64,000 nt of DNA. Origin: Macrostomum hystrix (lineage: Eukaryota > Platyhelminthes > Macrostomidae). Positions within the stretch are counted from its first letter, which is position 1; each line of letters opens with the position of its first letter. Both the position numbers and the translations under genes were made by a program. Below, one piece after another: positions 10,845 through 21,935 of this stretch. The stretch lies in assembly GCA_950097015.1 (NCBI GenBank), contig CATNEN010000032.1, positions 1,550,001 through 1,614,000 on the forward strand, given 5' to 3'. Under the pieces are notes generated by a model, which worked only from the letters and a program-made list of their open reading frames with translations, searched no databases and was not told the origin of the DNA.

Positions 10845-11446
10845 AGTCAGCTGTCAGGGTGGCTGACACATGGGATAGTCAGCTGTCAGTGCGTCTGACA
10901 CACGGGATAATCAGCGTCAGGGTGTCTGACACACTGACACACATGTCATGTGACACACACAAGGGATAGTCAGCTGTCAGTGCGTCTGACACATGGGACA
11001 GTCAGCTGTCAGTGTGTCTGACACACGGGGTAGTCAGCTGTCAGTGTGTCTGACACATGGGATAGTCAGCTGTCAGTGTGTCTGTCACACAGGATAGTCA
11101 GCTGTCAGTGTGTCTGACACACGGGATAGTCAGCTGTCAGGGTGTCTGTCACACGGGATAGTCAGCTGTCAGTGTGTCTGACACACGGGATAGTCAGCTG
11201 TCAGTGTGTCTGTCACACGGGATAGTCAGCTGTCAGTGTGTCTGACACACGGGATAGTCAGCTGTCAGTGTGTCTGACACACGGGATAGTCAGCTGTCAG
11301 TGTGTCTGTCACACGGGATAGTCAGCTGTCAGTGTGTCTGTCACACGGGATAATCAGCGTCAGGGTGTCTGACACACTGACACACATGTCATGTGACACA
11401 CACAAGGGATAGTCAGCTGTCAGTATGTCGGTCACATATCAAATGT
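10845..11446. repeat. 32-bp minisatellite, reverse orientation (right arm)
   Basis: About 18 copies of the reverse complement of the 8222-8937 unit (GGGATAGTCAGCTGTCA plus GTGTGTCTGACACAC). Copies are more diverged than in the left array. A segment containing GACACACTGACACACATGTC occurs twice, near 10930 and 11370, about 440 bases apart, pointing to an internal block duplication. Confidence 0.93.
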
Positions 11447-13402
11447 CAGATTGATTGCTAAATTAACTGTGCCAGAAACTGGTCTCTAAAATCGGATTGG
11501 TCAGGGTGGGTGTGAGTAGTTGCTGTGCTTACTACTCAAATACTGAACAGCTTGTGAGAGAAGCAAAGCACAGACTCCTTATCTGGTGAAGCGAGCATGA
11601 GCAGAAAAAAGTGAGGATTAGGCACAGAATGAGGAAGTAAAAGTGCTGCATAGCAGGAGCTAAATTGTTGGCGGAGCAGGGGGTTCTGAGTCTGTGGATG
11701 GCCTTATTAATCCACAATTCGCTATTCCCTAGTGATCTGTTATCCCAACAGAAAGTCTAGGCTAAATCTAGGAAGTTAATTGGGCAAAAATGCTGCAATG
11801 AAGACAGCAAATAGCAAATTCGAGGTTGTTTATATAATTTTGTAACTAATTCTAATCAGTTGTCTGATTAATTACCTAGTCTGTCAACCAATCAGTCACC
11901 ACGCTTTAAGCATTCAGGCGCTGCCAAAAAATGGGAAATTGCCCCCCCGCCTTGATATAAAAATGGGCCGGTGTAATCGATAAGATTTTTTACTTCGGTA
12001 TTTAGATGACGTATGCGAAAATTTCTGAATTTCTAAAGAAAGTCAGAACGATATTTGCTAGTGCTGCTAATTCCTAAGATTTGTACTCATTTAAAAGAAA
12101 GCAATATAGAGTTGTCTCACCAGCTCACAGGGCAGCGGAAAGCCATACTCGCAGAGTCAGGTCTTCTGCTTTGGAAACAGAACTCGCTTCGCATTCTGGG
12201 TAGGCCTGGCGGTAGATATCCTGTAGAGCCCGCTGGTTGGCTGGTCCACACGCCAAACCTCCGGCAAAGGGCAGAAAATCAAGTCAGAGAGAAGATGCTC
12301 GGGGGGGGATGCAAGCCAACTAAATTCTTCGCACAGAATTCGGCACGCAAGTGCAGCGCGGGGGTAGGACGGAGGGGCCGAAGTTTGGGAGAAAAAAGTT
12401 GAGGTAAACGAAGGAGGACATACGAATTCGATCCCGTGGGGAAGCGGACCTCAATTGGTCATTACCGACTATTGACTTGTATCTGCATAAATGCATAAAT
12501 GCTTTCTGATAATTCCCAACTTTATTCTCAAACAAGCAGAGGTACTCAGGAAGTAGCGCATTGCAGGCCAGCAGAACGATAATCCTAGCATCGATAGGTT
12601 TTGGCTGGTTTCACAACTTTTTACCGCGGCTTTTTGCGTGATTTTTCGAATTAAGAATCGGAAAAAGCTCCTAGCTATGCTCAAATAGCTACTCAAGAGT
12701 CGAGCTGAAGCGGTGGAGTCGGAGTGAAAGAATGAAGAAGGATGCGGACCGGCTGGCTAACGAGTGCATAAAAGAGTTCTCAAGCCAAGTCGGTCGCTCA
12801 GCTTTCCGGGTCTTTAACATCGCATTGCGTGCACTGCTCACTAGTCCTACTGCACTCGTCCTCTGAGGGGATTTTCGAGATCGATGAGGCTTTGAAAATG
12901 GGATTAGCCAGCGCCCCGTAAGTTAATTAATTAGCACCTAAATTTTGAGCGGAACAGCAGCGTATAGTGAAGTCATACAGGTCCTAGATTAATCATATGC
13001 CATATATGCTAATCAACACCTTGCCTCTCTAGTTAAGCTGAACACTACCTGCCCTGCCAGATTCCAATGAAAGCCATAATTTCCGTGTTATGACAACAAC
13101 GATGCTACCTACCGATTTTTTCATCCATCAATGCACTCAAATTCATTTAAAAGTCCCTTTCTTCAACTTAAAGAACATAGCTTTTAAACTCGCAATTCAA
13201 AAAAGCTAAAAAATGATTTTGTGATGAATGAAAGAGAAAACAAGATTAGTGAATCTTTATTCGCTGTTTGTCTTTGTTATAATCTTAAATTGGATCTCAA
13301 CTAAACAAAAAAGTATTCAGAGGCACTATATACTACTCTCAAAGGATAAGGTGAGTAGCACATCGCAGGGGTGTCGTATTCAACAAAACACATATTTTTA
13401 GT
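11447..13402. other. Unique intergenic sequence
   Basis: About 2 kb without a recognised gene. It includes a poly-C/G stretch near 11942-11950 and 12300-12308 and the possible promoter and first exon described at 12767. On the minus strand the last 140 bases hold the 3' UTR of the Gly/Tyr-rich gene, with AATAAA at 13261-13256. Confidence 0.4.
12767..12923 (+). promoter_or_regulatory. Possible core promoter and first exon
   Basis: CATAAAAG at 12767-12774 resembles a TATA box, with a TCAGCT initiator-like motif about 28 bases on. Further down an ATG at 12898 opens seven codons that run into a consensus donor GTAAGT at 12918-12923. No convincing downstream plus-strand coding exon was found before the Gly/Tyr-rich gene, so this may be a non-coding first exon or chance. 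Confidence 0.2.
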
Positions 13403-14017
13403 CTAATAATCCTTGTGATTTCGGTGACCGGATCCACGGCCGGATCGAGGTCGAGTAGAATAACTGTCGCCGTAGCTCTTCTCGTAGCCGTTGTATCCAT
13501 TAGAATCGTCGTCGTATCCGTAGCTTCGTTCATAACCATTGCTATTGCCTTTACCGTAGCCATGGTCATTACCATAGCCGTAGTCGTCATCATGGCCATG
13601 GCCCTTGCCGTAGCCGTAGCCGTAGCCATAGTCATAGCCATTTTTATAATCGTTGCCGTAGCCATTACCGTAGCCTTTGCCGTAGTTAGGCAACTGGTCG
13701 TAGTAGACATATCCCTTTTCGCCGTAGCCCTTCGAACTACGAGAGCCCAGCTTGCCATAGTAATTGGGCAACTGATCATAATAGACGTAGCCGCCGCTAC
13801 GGTAGCCGTTGCCATTATTGCTGTACTTATTGTTGGCCTGCACCACCTTGACAAGCCCGATTCCACCTGGATGGAACAGAGAGCCAGCCTGGTGCACCGG
13901 CACGTAGTGCACGCTGCTCTGCGAACTGCCGGTGTAGGCGATGGCCGCCGAGGCCGATGTGACAGCGGCGGCAAAGATCAAAAGAAGTTTAGGCGATTGG
14001 TCAAGAGTCGCCGGCAT
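13403..14017 (-). CDS. Secreted Gly/Tyr-rich protein, eggshell-like
   Basis: Single-exon frame of 204 residues. A hydrophobic segment LLLIFAAAVTSASA at about residues 11-25 looks like a signal peptide. The mature part has two copies of YVYYDQLPNY and then a long region of GYGYGYGKG, GYGNDY and YGYDDD type, rich in Gly, Tyr, Lys and Asp, with almost no Cys. Such composition is known from trematode vitelline eggshell proteins, where tyrosines are oxidised and cross-linked, and also from cuticle and adhesive proteins. An eggshell or secreted-matrix role is inferred from composition only. The AATAAA at 13261-13256 (minus) is 142 bases past the stop. The opposite strand is also open across the region because of codon bias, but it lacks any protein-like features. 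Confidence 0.8.
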   Translation of the reverse strand: MPATLDQSPKLLLIFAAAVTSASAAIAYTGSSQSSVHYVPVHQAGSLFHPGGIGLVKVVQANNKYSNNGNGYRSGGYVYYDQLPNYYGKLGSRSSKGYGEKGYVYYDQLPNYGKGYGNGYGNDYKNGYDYGYGYGYGKGHGHDDDYGYGNDHGYGKGNSNGYERSYGYDDDSNGYNGYEKSYGDSYSTRPRSGRGSGHRNHKDY

Positions 14018-14406
14018 AATTTAGCGAAATTTGCGTCGATTTGCAGGATTTTATTTTGAACAGGACGCACGTGCGACGTAAATTTTCACGAGCGGCCCTA
14101 ATAAATGCTTTGGGTGAGCTGATAAAGATAGTAAGGGGTGTTGGAGGGGTTTAAGCTCAGCACAGAGAACAGGCTGTGTGGTCACTGCTGATTGGCTGGC
14201 TGATGAAGGGACGAGATTCAATGTACACATCTTATGATAAGATATCTGAACAATAATCCGACAGCTGTGATAGACACGCATTGTTGTTAAAACAATCTCA
14301 AATAGAGTAGATGTTTTCAGGCCTAGCCTAAGGCCAATCAAGTTCTTACGCTAGCTGATTGCGTTAGTACTTTCACATTGAATTGAATAACTCATGCGTA
14401 CTTTTG
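14018..14406. other. Upstream region of the Gly/Tyr-rich gene
   Basis: Should hold its promoter (minus strand). Several GATA-type motifs (GATAAG, TGATAA) occur at 14120-14250. No TATA box at a convincing distance. Confidence 0.4.
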
Positions 14407-15600
14407 ACTTGAAATAGGACGACGATTGTCACCTGACATCACGATCTTCTCACCTGATATCACCCACAATTAACCCTCATCTTCTCACCTGAAATCACCC
14501 ACAATTAACCCACATGTTCTCACCTGAAATCACCCACATTTTCTCACCTGAAATCACTCCATAATTTCCCAACTGGGCACATCTTCTCAACTGAAATCAC
14601 TCCCATTTACCCCACATCTTCTCAACTGAAATCACTCCCATTTCCCCACATCTTCTCAACTGAAATCACTCCCATTTACCCCACATCTTCTCAACTGAAA
14701 TCACTCCCATTTACCCCACATCTTCTCAACTGAAATCACTCCCATTTACCCCACATCTTCTCACCTAAAATCACTCCCATTTATCCCACATCTTCTCAAC
14801 TGAAATCACTCCCATTTACCCTACATCTTCTCAACTGAAATCACTCCACAATTTCCCTACATCTTCTCAACTGAAATCACTCCCATTTACCCCACATCTT
14901 CTCAAGTGAAATCACTCCCATTTCCCCACATCTTCTCAACTGAAATCACTCCCATTTACCCCACATCTTCTCAACTGAAATCACTCCCATTTACCCTACA
15001 TCTTCTCAACTGAAATCACTCCCATTTACCCCACATCTTCTCAACTGAAATCACTCCCATTTACCCCACATCTTCTCAAGTGAAATCACTCTCATTTACC
15101 CCACATCTTCTCACCTGAAATCACTCCCATTTACCCTACATCTTCTCAACTGAAATCACTCCCATTTACCCCACATCTTCTCAACTGAAATCACTCCCAT
15201 TTACCCCACATCTTCTCACCTGAAATCACTCCCATTTACCCTACATCTTCTCAACTGAAATCACTCCCATTTACCCCACATCTTCTCAACTGAAATCACT
15301 CCCATTTACCCTACATCTTCTCACCTGAAATCACTCCCATTTACCCTACATCTTCTCAACTGAAATCACTCCCATTTACCCCACATCTTCTCACCTGAAA
15401 TCACTCCCATTTACTCCACATCTTCTCAACTGAAATCACTCCCATTTACCCCACATCTTCTCACCTGAAATCACTCCCATTTACTCCACATCTTCTCAAC
15501 TGAAATCACTCCCATTTACCCTACATCTTCTCACCTGAAATCACTCCCATTTACTCCACATCTTCTCACCTGAAATCATCACCAATTACTTCACAATTCT
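14407..15600. repeat. 35-bp minisatellite
   Basis: About 34 copies of a 35-bp unit containing CTCAACTGAAATCACTCCCA and TTTACCCCACATCTT. The first copies (14420-14580) are diverged and contain CACAATTAACCC; the centre is homogeneous. Point variants are TCACCTG for TCAACTG and CCCTACA for CCCCACA. Confidence 0.95.
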
Positions 15601-16119
15601 CACAGGACATGACTCACAGTTTAAAGTATATTCGAACAACAGATAACACGAGCTATCAGTATCTTTTAGCTAACAAGGGAACGATTCTTTTCAATCCTTT
15701 GCTCAATGCAACGATTCATTGGCAGTGTTTTTTTCAGATAATTTTTCTTGCTTAACAAGCATGAAGCCACAAAGGCTAAGCGCTGAACAAATGGACACTC
15801 GGGCAGAAACAAATGCACTAGAAGGATATTTGGCTGACTCTGAATGAAGGTTCAATGAGACAGCAAACGCAGCCAGCAATATAAAAATAAAAACATAACA
15901 AACAATACAGGCAGCTATATGTAGAATTCAGAGCTAACCGCCCTACTACACGAAATTTTAAAGTGAAAAAATAAAAAACAAGTGCACCTATGCATAACAC
16001 TAACAACATATTTGAGGCAAGCACTGAACTGCTGTCATTAATGATGGGGCGAAGGAATCCCGAAAGATGAGGGCATTGGGGAACCCCGTAGGACAGGTGG
16101 TTGCGGATTAATGAAGCAT
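15601..16119. other. Unique sequence between two minisatellites
   Basis: AT-rich, no recognised gene, RNA or repeat. A minus-strand 68-codon frame at 15818-16024 has a hydrophobic composition but no start context or homology I can recognise. Confidence 0.35.
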
Positions 16120-17060
16120 AGGTGATTGGGGAATGCCGAAGAATTTTTGATTGGGGAATCCCGAAGGATAGGTGATTGGGGAATCCCGAAGGACAGGTGA
16201 TTGGGGAATCCCGAAGGATAGGTGATTGGGGAATCCCGAAGGATAGGTGATTGGGGAATCCCGAAGGATAGGTGATTGGGGAATCCCGAAAGATAGTTGA
16301 TTGGGGAATCCCGAAGGACAGGTGATTGGGGAATCCCGAAGGATAGGTGATTGGGGAATCCCGAAGGATAGGTGATTTGGGAATCCCGAAGGATAGGTGA
16401 TTGGGGAATCCCGAAGGATAGGTGATTGGGGAATCCCGAAGGATAGGTGATTGGGGAATCCCGAAGGATAGGTGATTGGGGAATCCCGAAGGATAGGTGA
16501 TTGGGGAATCCCGAAGGATAGGTGATTAGGGAATCCCGAAGGATAGGTGATTGGGGAATCCCGAAGGATAGGTGATTGGGGAATGCCGAAGCATAGGTGA
16601 TTGGGGAATCCTGAAGAATAGGTGATTGGGGAATCCCGAAGGATAGGTGATTAGGGAATCCCGAAGGATAGGTGATTGGGGAATCCGGAAGGATAGGTGA
16701 TTGGGGAATCCCGAAGGATAGGTGATTGGGGAATCCCGAAGGATAGGTGATTAGGGAACCCCGAAGGATAGGTGATTGGGGAATGCCGAAGCATAGGTGA
16801 TTGGGGAATGCCGAAGGATAGGTGATTGGGGAATGCCGAAGCATAGGTGATTGGGGAATCCCGAAGGATAGGTGATTGGGGAATGCCGAAGCATAGGTGA
16901 TTGGGGAATGCCGAAGCATAGGTGATTGGGGAATCCCGAAGGATAGGTGATTGGGGAATCCCGAAGGATAGGTGATTGGGGAATCCCGAAGGATAGGTGA
17001 TTGGGGAATCCCGAAGGATAGGTGATTGGGGAATGCCGAAGCATAGGTGATTGGGTAATT
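16120..17060. repeat. 25-bp minisatellite
   Basis: About 37 copies of a 25-bp unit containing GATTGGGGAATCCCGAAGGA, with a GCATAGGTGATTGGGGAATG variant more frequent at the right. Three units make 75 bp, so all frames recur every third unit and long minus-strand open frames appear. Diverged half-copies continue to about 17290. Confidence 0.95.
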
Positions 17061-17615
17061 TCGAGGGATGGGGAATTAAGGGAATTAAGGGAATGCCGAA
17101 TTATTAGTGATTGGGGAATCTCGAAGTGTGAGGGATTTGGGAAATCTCAAGTATTAGGGATCGGTTAATCTCGAAGGATGGTTGATTGGGGAAAAGAAAA
17201 GGTGGTTAATCTTGAAGAAAAAGGAATTGGGTATTCTTGAAAAATTGGCGATTCGAGTTTCCTGAAGGCAGATGGATTGGGAAACTCCAACGATTTGGGC
17301 TGCAGAATCAGGGGATCAGGGGTTTGGCGGATAGTGGGACCCATCAGATTGGAGGATTTGTCAGGGTAGTGGACAGATGACTTTAAAAATATGTTTCAGC
17401 ACGAGTATATTCATCTGTCAATCTAAAAAAAACCAATGACCGATAATAGGTCAGTAAAACAAAAACTAATTCGCGCCTTCTTAAAGTGGAGAGCATTGAC
17501 GATGGCATAAAAACTAGAGCTCTCTAAGGCCTGACGCTTATTACAAGAACAAAGTTACCAGGACTATCCCAGATAAAAGTGTTGATAAAGGATGATATGG
17601 ATCAATGAATCATCG
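17061..17615. other. Decaying repeat edge and 3' flank of the Tudor gene
   Basis: 17061-17290 contains degraded copies of the 25-bp unit. The rest is unique; on the minus strand it is the 3' flank of the Tudor gene. No AATAAA was found close to the stop. Confidence 0.4.
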
Positions 17616-20600
17616 TCACTCCAACAGGCTCTCAATGGCGCCGTCGGGCAGTTCAGCTTGCCACCAGCCGTCCGGATGTCGCGGCTCCACCAGGCGCAGC
17701 CGGAGGCCGTCGTCTTCGCTTGCCACGTCACTGATGGCGATGAGCTTGGCAGCGGCGTCGGCCAGAAACCGGCGACCGGGCGGCGGGCGCAGGCGGCACT
17801 CGGCAGCCAGGGGTGGCACGCCGGCCGCCAACTCGGGCAGTCGGCGAACTCGCAGCTCATCGAGTGCCGAGCCTGTCGACTCGTTGCCGTAGTCGATAAA
17901 GCGAACTCGAAGCCGGCCTTCTGCGTCGGGACATTCAATAATGCGCGCCCGATACCAGTCCTCCTCATAGATGGCGACGCACAGCGTTCCGACGATCTGC
18001 TCCGCTGGTGTCAGCGCCTGCTGGCTTGAAGCCCGCTCCTGCAGCAACTCCAGCAGTTCATCAACTTGGCTCTGCGAGTCCATGCGCTGGGCGAATAGAG
18101 TCAGCTGCTCCTGACCGACCAGGGAGGCGTGACAAATCATGCCGGCGAATTCGGCTGGAAAGCTGGCGGAAGGGATCAACTTCTGCTCCACCGGCAGCGG
18201 CTGCTGTGACCCCGGATCTGGCTGCTCGTGCTGGGGCGGCTTCCGGTCCTGCTGGAACTCGTGTTGCGGCGGCTTCCGGTCCTGCTGGAACTCGTGTTGC
18301 GGCGACTTCCGGTCCTGCTGGAACACGTGCTGCAGCGGCTTCCGGTCCTGCTGGAACACGTGCTGCAGCGGCTTCCGGTCCTGCTGGAACTCGTGTTGCG
18401 GCGGCTTCCGGTCCTGCTGGAACTCGTGCTGCGGCGGCTTCCGGTCCTGCTGGAACTCGTGCTGCGGCGGCTTCCGGTCCTGCTGGAACTCGTGCTGCGG
18501 CGGCTTCCGGTCCTGCTGGAACTCGTGCTGCGGCGGCTTCCGGTCCTGCTGGAACTCGTGCTGCGGCGGCTTCCGGTCCTGCTGTAACAGGTGCTGTGGC
18601 GGCCGATACGGCTGGTAAGGCAAGGAAGAACGATTCTGTGGAAACTTCGGCTGTTGAGGCACACTTGACTGCCGCTCGAACTGCTGTCCACCGCTGACAT
18701 TATTATTATTATTACGGACAGCCGGCTGCTGCTGCAAGGCGCTGCTATCGGAGGAACAGCTCTGCCGCCTACTCGCTGACTGTGCAGAGGCAGACGATTG
18801 AGCAGTTTGCTGAATCTGTCTCAGCTTGCTCAGCACATCCATTCCATTAACCTCCAGAGCGATCTGCACGGCTCCATTTGATCGCCAGCTAATAAACTTT
18901 GCAATGGCTGGCCGGCCAACCAGTTTGCGGAGGCTGGTGAGCACCGCCTGGTCGGCCAGTTCGCCAGGCCGCAGGTTGGCCAGCGAGCAGTGCAGGGCGC
19001 AGGGCGGCAGCTCGGCTAGGCTGGCTGGCAGCGGGGCTAGTAGGCCCCCTGGTAGACAGGCCAGCCGGCCAGTGTCTATTAGGCGCAGCAGGTGGTAACC
19101 GGCTTGATCAGCCGAGAGAATCTGGGCCCTGCGCCAGCTGCCGTCCCGCTGGTCCATGGCTAGGCAGAGGCCGCCGCGCGGCCATTTCTCCTGACCTTCA
19201 CTGTCGGCCTCGTTGGAGTCGCCGCCACCGCCAGCTTGGGAATGGTACTTTGGTCGGAAGCGACTCAATCGGTCGGCGATGCGCTTAGCAATGGAGGCGT
19301 CGCAGTCCAGCAAGATGTGCAGCGAGCCCGGATGGTCGGCGTAAAGCACCGTACAGCTGTCGCTGCCTTTCAACGGTGATCTTTGAAAAAAAGGTGGATT
19401 GCGAATTTCGATACATATCGGTTGGACTTGTTGATTACCTCATTTCATTCCATTTATATGACGGAATCCTCACCTGTCAGGATACTTCATCGTCGACTGT
19501 TCCAACTCAACCGGTGGAGCTTCCAAAGAATGGCGCTTCGAGGCCGGCTTAAAAGCGTGCAAAAGTTCTGGCAGCAGGGCCGGGTCCGGGACAAACGACA
19601 CTACAACAGCTCCGTCTAAAGACAGGGAAAGCACGGTCAGCCGGCCTGCTAGTAGGCTACCGTTGGCGCAGTCAACGGGCTGTTGGTCAGCCAGGCGCGC
19701 GGTCAGACAGCAAGACGGCAGCGCCAGGATCGACTTCGGAGCGACTAGGAAATCGTCCGGCTTGGCTAGGATTTCAACGCCGTAGTCTTCTAGAAGCAGA
19801 CGGCAGTTGGCACCGCCATTCGGCAGAGGATCCTGGCGCAGTAGGACAGCCCGGCGAGCTGGGGCGGTCGGTGTGGCGGGCAGCAGCACAGGTGAGCCGA
19901 CAATAGCCGCTGACGCTGCTTCGCCAGCATCGGCGGCAGCTGCGGCGGCAGTCTGCAGTTTCTCAGCCAGTCGACGCAAATGTCGGCGATCATCTCGCAG
20001 AAGAAATCTGGCCAGCCCAGTAGCGACGTCCAGCCAGCAGAGCAGAGCCGGCTGAGTCTGGTCAACACGGAGGCGGCTGGCGGCATTGTAGGGCGGGAAG
20101 CTGTCGACAGCCGGCCTGATGTCAGCGAGCCAGATCAGTCGTTCGACATCGATTAGCCGGCGCAAGTTGGCCTGGACAGCAGCGCCAACAGCGGGCGGTT
20201 GGCTGTGAAGTTGGCAGCAGACGCAGAACGGATCCAGCTGGGCTAGCGGATGATCTGCGGGCAGGAGGCGCAAGCCGCTAACGCCTGGAGCGTCAACCGA
20301 GGCGCCGAAGTCAATCAGGCGAAACCGACGACTGGCGACGCCGAGCGGCTGGTCGAGGCGGAGGCGGACAGGACCCCGCTTTGGCAGGCTGGCAACGCAG
20401 ATGCGGGCAGTCGAGACAGAGCCGGCGTCAATTTCGATGTCGCTGGAGTGCAGGAAGGCGTTTAAATCAGCCGCTAGCTGGTCGAATTTAGAGCGATCCG
20501 CGCGCTTCAACAAGTACACAACGGACGAGCCGGCGTCTTCAGCCACGTGAGTGACGTCGGCGAGAAACCAGTTGGAGTCCGAGGAGTCCAAAGCGGTTGC

Positions 20601-21935
20601 TGAAGGTTTATTTTTGACGGCGCTAGCCTCTGATTGGACGCCCGGTAATTGCAGGAACCACTGATTGATTTCCTGGTCATCCTTTGTTGTGAGAGTTACT
20701 GCAATCGACTCATCTGGCTTGGCATTATTAGCAACTGCGAATTCGGCCCATAGTTGAATATCTTCGGCCTGTTGATTGTCTTGCAACTTGAGCTTTAGAC
20801 GCGAACTCGCGTCCGACGTCCAGGAAAGTCCGAGGCCGGCTAAGTGACAGCGCGCAGCTTGCGGCGGCATGCGATTGGCCAGCTCGTCTGGCAGCGGAGA
20901 CAAGTCAGCGATGCCGCAGTCGAATCGTTCGCCAAAGTCCAGCGTCTCGACGGTCACAAAGCGCAGCTGGTGGAAGCTCTGTCCAGAGGGCGGCAGGACG
21001 CGGGCGCGATATGCGAGGCCGGTGCTGCGCTGGAAGGCGCACACCAGACTGCCCGGCTGCAGCGTGGGCGGATTCTCCAGGTTCTGTTAAAGTTTGTTAA
21101 TTTTGCGGCTGCGGTGAGTTCAGTTAGGTGGGGTGCGAGAACCCGGTGAATTATCTAGGAATAAGGTTTTCCTATTCTGCCCGTTTAGGGATAAGCAGGT
21201 TTCCTATTCTTCCCATCAAGGGATAATTCCCCACTAAGGATTAAACAGGTTTTCTATTTATAGCATCAATAGATAATTCCCAACTAGGGATTAAGCAGCT
21301 TTCTATTTATCCCATCTAGAGATGATTGCCAACTACAACTAGGGATTAAGCAGGTTTTCTATCTATCCCATCTAGGGATAATTTCCAACTAGGGATTAAG
21401 CAGGTTTTCTATTTATCCCATCTAGGGATAATTTCCAACTAGGGTTTACATCGGTTCACTATTTTTTCTATCTAGGGATAATTCCAATTTCCAAACTAGG
21501 GATTAGCAGATTTTCCATACTTCTCATCTGAGTTTCTCATTCGAAAAAAAGGAATAAACAGTTTTTCTATTTAGGAATACAGCTTTTCGAGATTCTATAT
21601 AGCAATAAAGACTGAAGCTATAAAGCTATAAAGTGATAAGCAGGTCTCTGATATAGGGATAAGCAGATTTTTTCGATTTATCCCACCCTGGAAAAATTTG
21701 CCTCACTAATGATAATGCACTATACCAGCAAGTGTAGCTACTTATTAGTTTCATTATTGTGTGTGCCTACCTTCAACAAGCGGTGATGCTGAATTAGCAC
21801 TCGTGTAAGCTCATGCAAATTGTTGCCACTGTCATTGCGCAGTTGCAGGTGGAAGTCTCTGGGACTGTTAAAGTTGGTGCAGACACACAGGTGTCGCCCA
21901 GGTAGTGCAACAAATCCTTGATTTGTTGTATTCAT
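17616..21935 (-). CDS. Multi-Tudor-domain protein
   Basis: Three exons: 21771-21935 (ATG at 21935), 19474-21083, 17616-19380; introns are phase 0 then phase 2, and the sum (3,540 bases) is an exact 1,179 codons plus stop. At least five extended Tudor units are visible. Unit 1 spans exons 1-2 (FNSPRDFHLQL ... GSLVCAF, YRARVL). Units 2-4 are degenerate at the core motif (FRLIDFG, LLLEDYG, LRLIDTG). Unit 5 at about residues 1000-1179 is canonical (DWYRARI ... VRFIDYGN) and should keep the aromatic cage that binds symmetric dimethyl-arginine. A Gln-rich linker at about 830-990 is made of QQDRKPPQHEF repeats. Multi-Tudor proteins scaffold Piwi proteins in germ granules; that role is inferred from the family (Tudor, TDRD1, RNF17). 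No RING or helicase domain is present. Start choice is moderate: CATTTTCAG further upstream could be an acceptor for the 5' UTR. Confidence 0.85.
18211..18590. repeat. 33-bp coding minisatellite in the Tudor gene
   Basis: Eleven or twelve copies of a 33-bp unit encoding QQDRKPPQHEF on the minus strand. Variants are few (KPLQHVF, KSPQHEF), so the array is young or homogenised. All six frames are open through it, which explains several long plus-strand open frames that are not genes. Confidence 0.95.
21140..21530. repeat. About 50-bp degenerate repeat in intron 1 of the Tudor gene
   Basis: Seven or so diverged copies built from GGGATAATTTCCAACTAGGG and ATTAAGCAGGTTTTCTATTT. Short diverged copies reappear near 21640-21680. 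It lies wholly between the exon 2 acceptor (21084) and the exon 1 donor (21770). Confidence 0.85.

Noticed and set aside
13415-14059. Val/Ala-rich plus-strand frame opposite the Gly/Tyr-rich gene
   Set aside because: Reverse complement of Gly/Tyr codons gives Val/Ala/Ile; the minus-strand frame has the signal peptide and polyadenylation signal.
16038-17044. 293-codon minus-strand frame
   Set aside because: 25-bp satellite with a 75-bp reading cycle; no gene signals.
18008-18697. Plus-strand Ala/Gly/Pro-rich frames opposite the Tudor gene
   Set aside because: Antisense shadow of the coding repeat; the minus strand has the domains and the splice sites.
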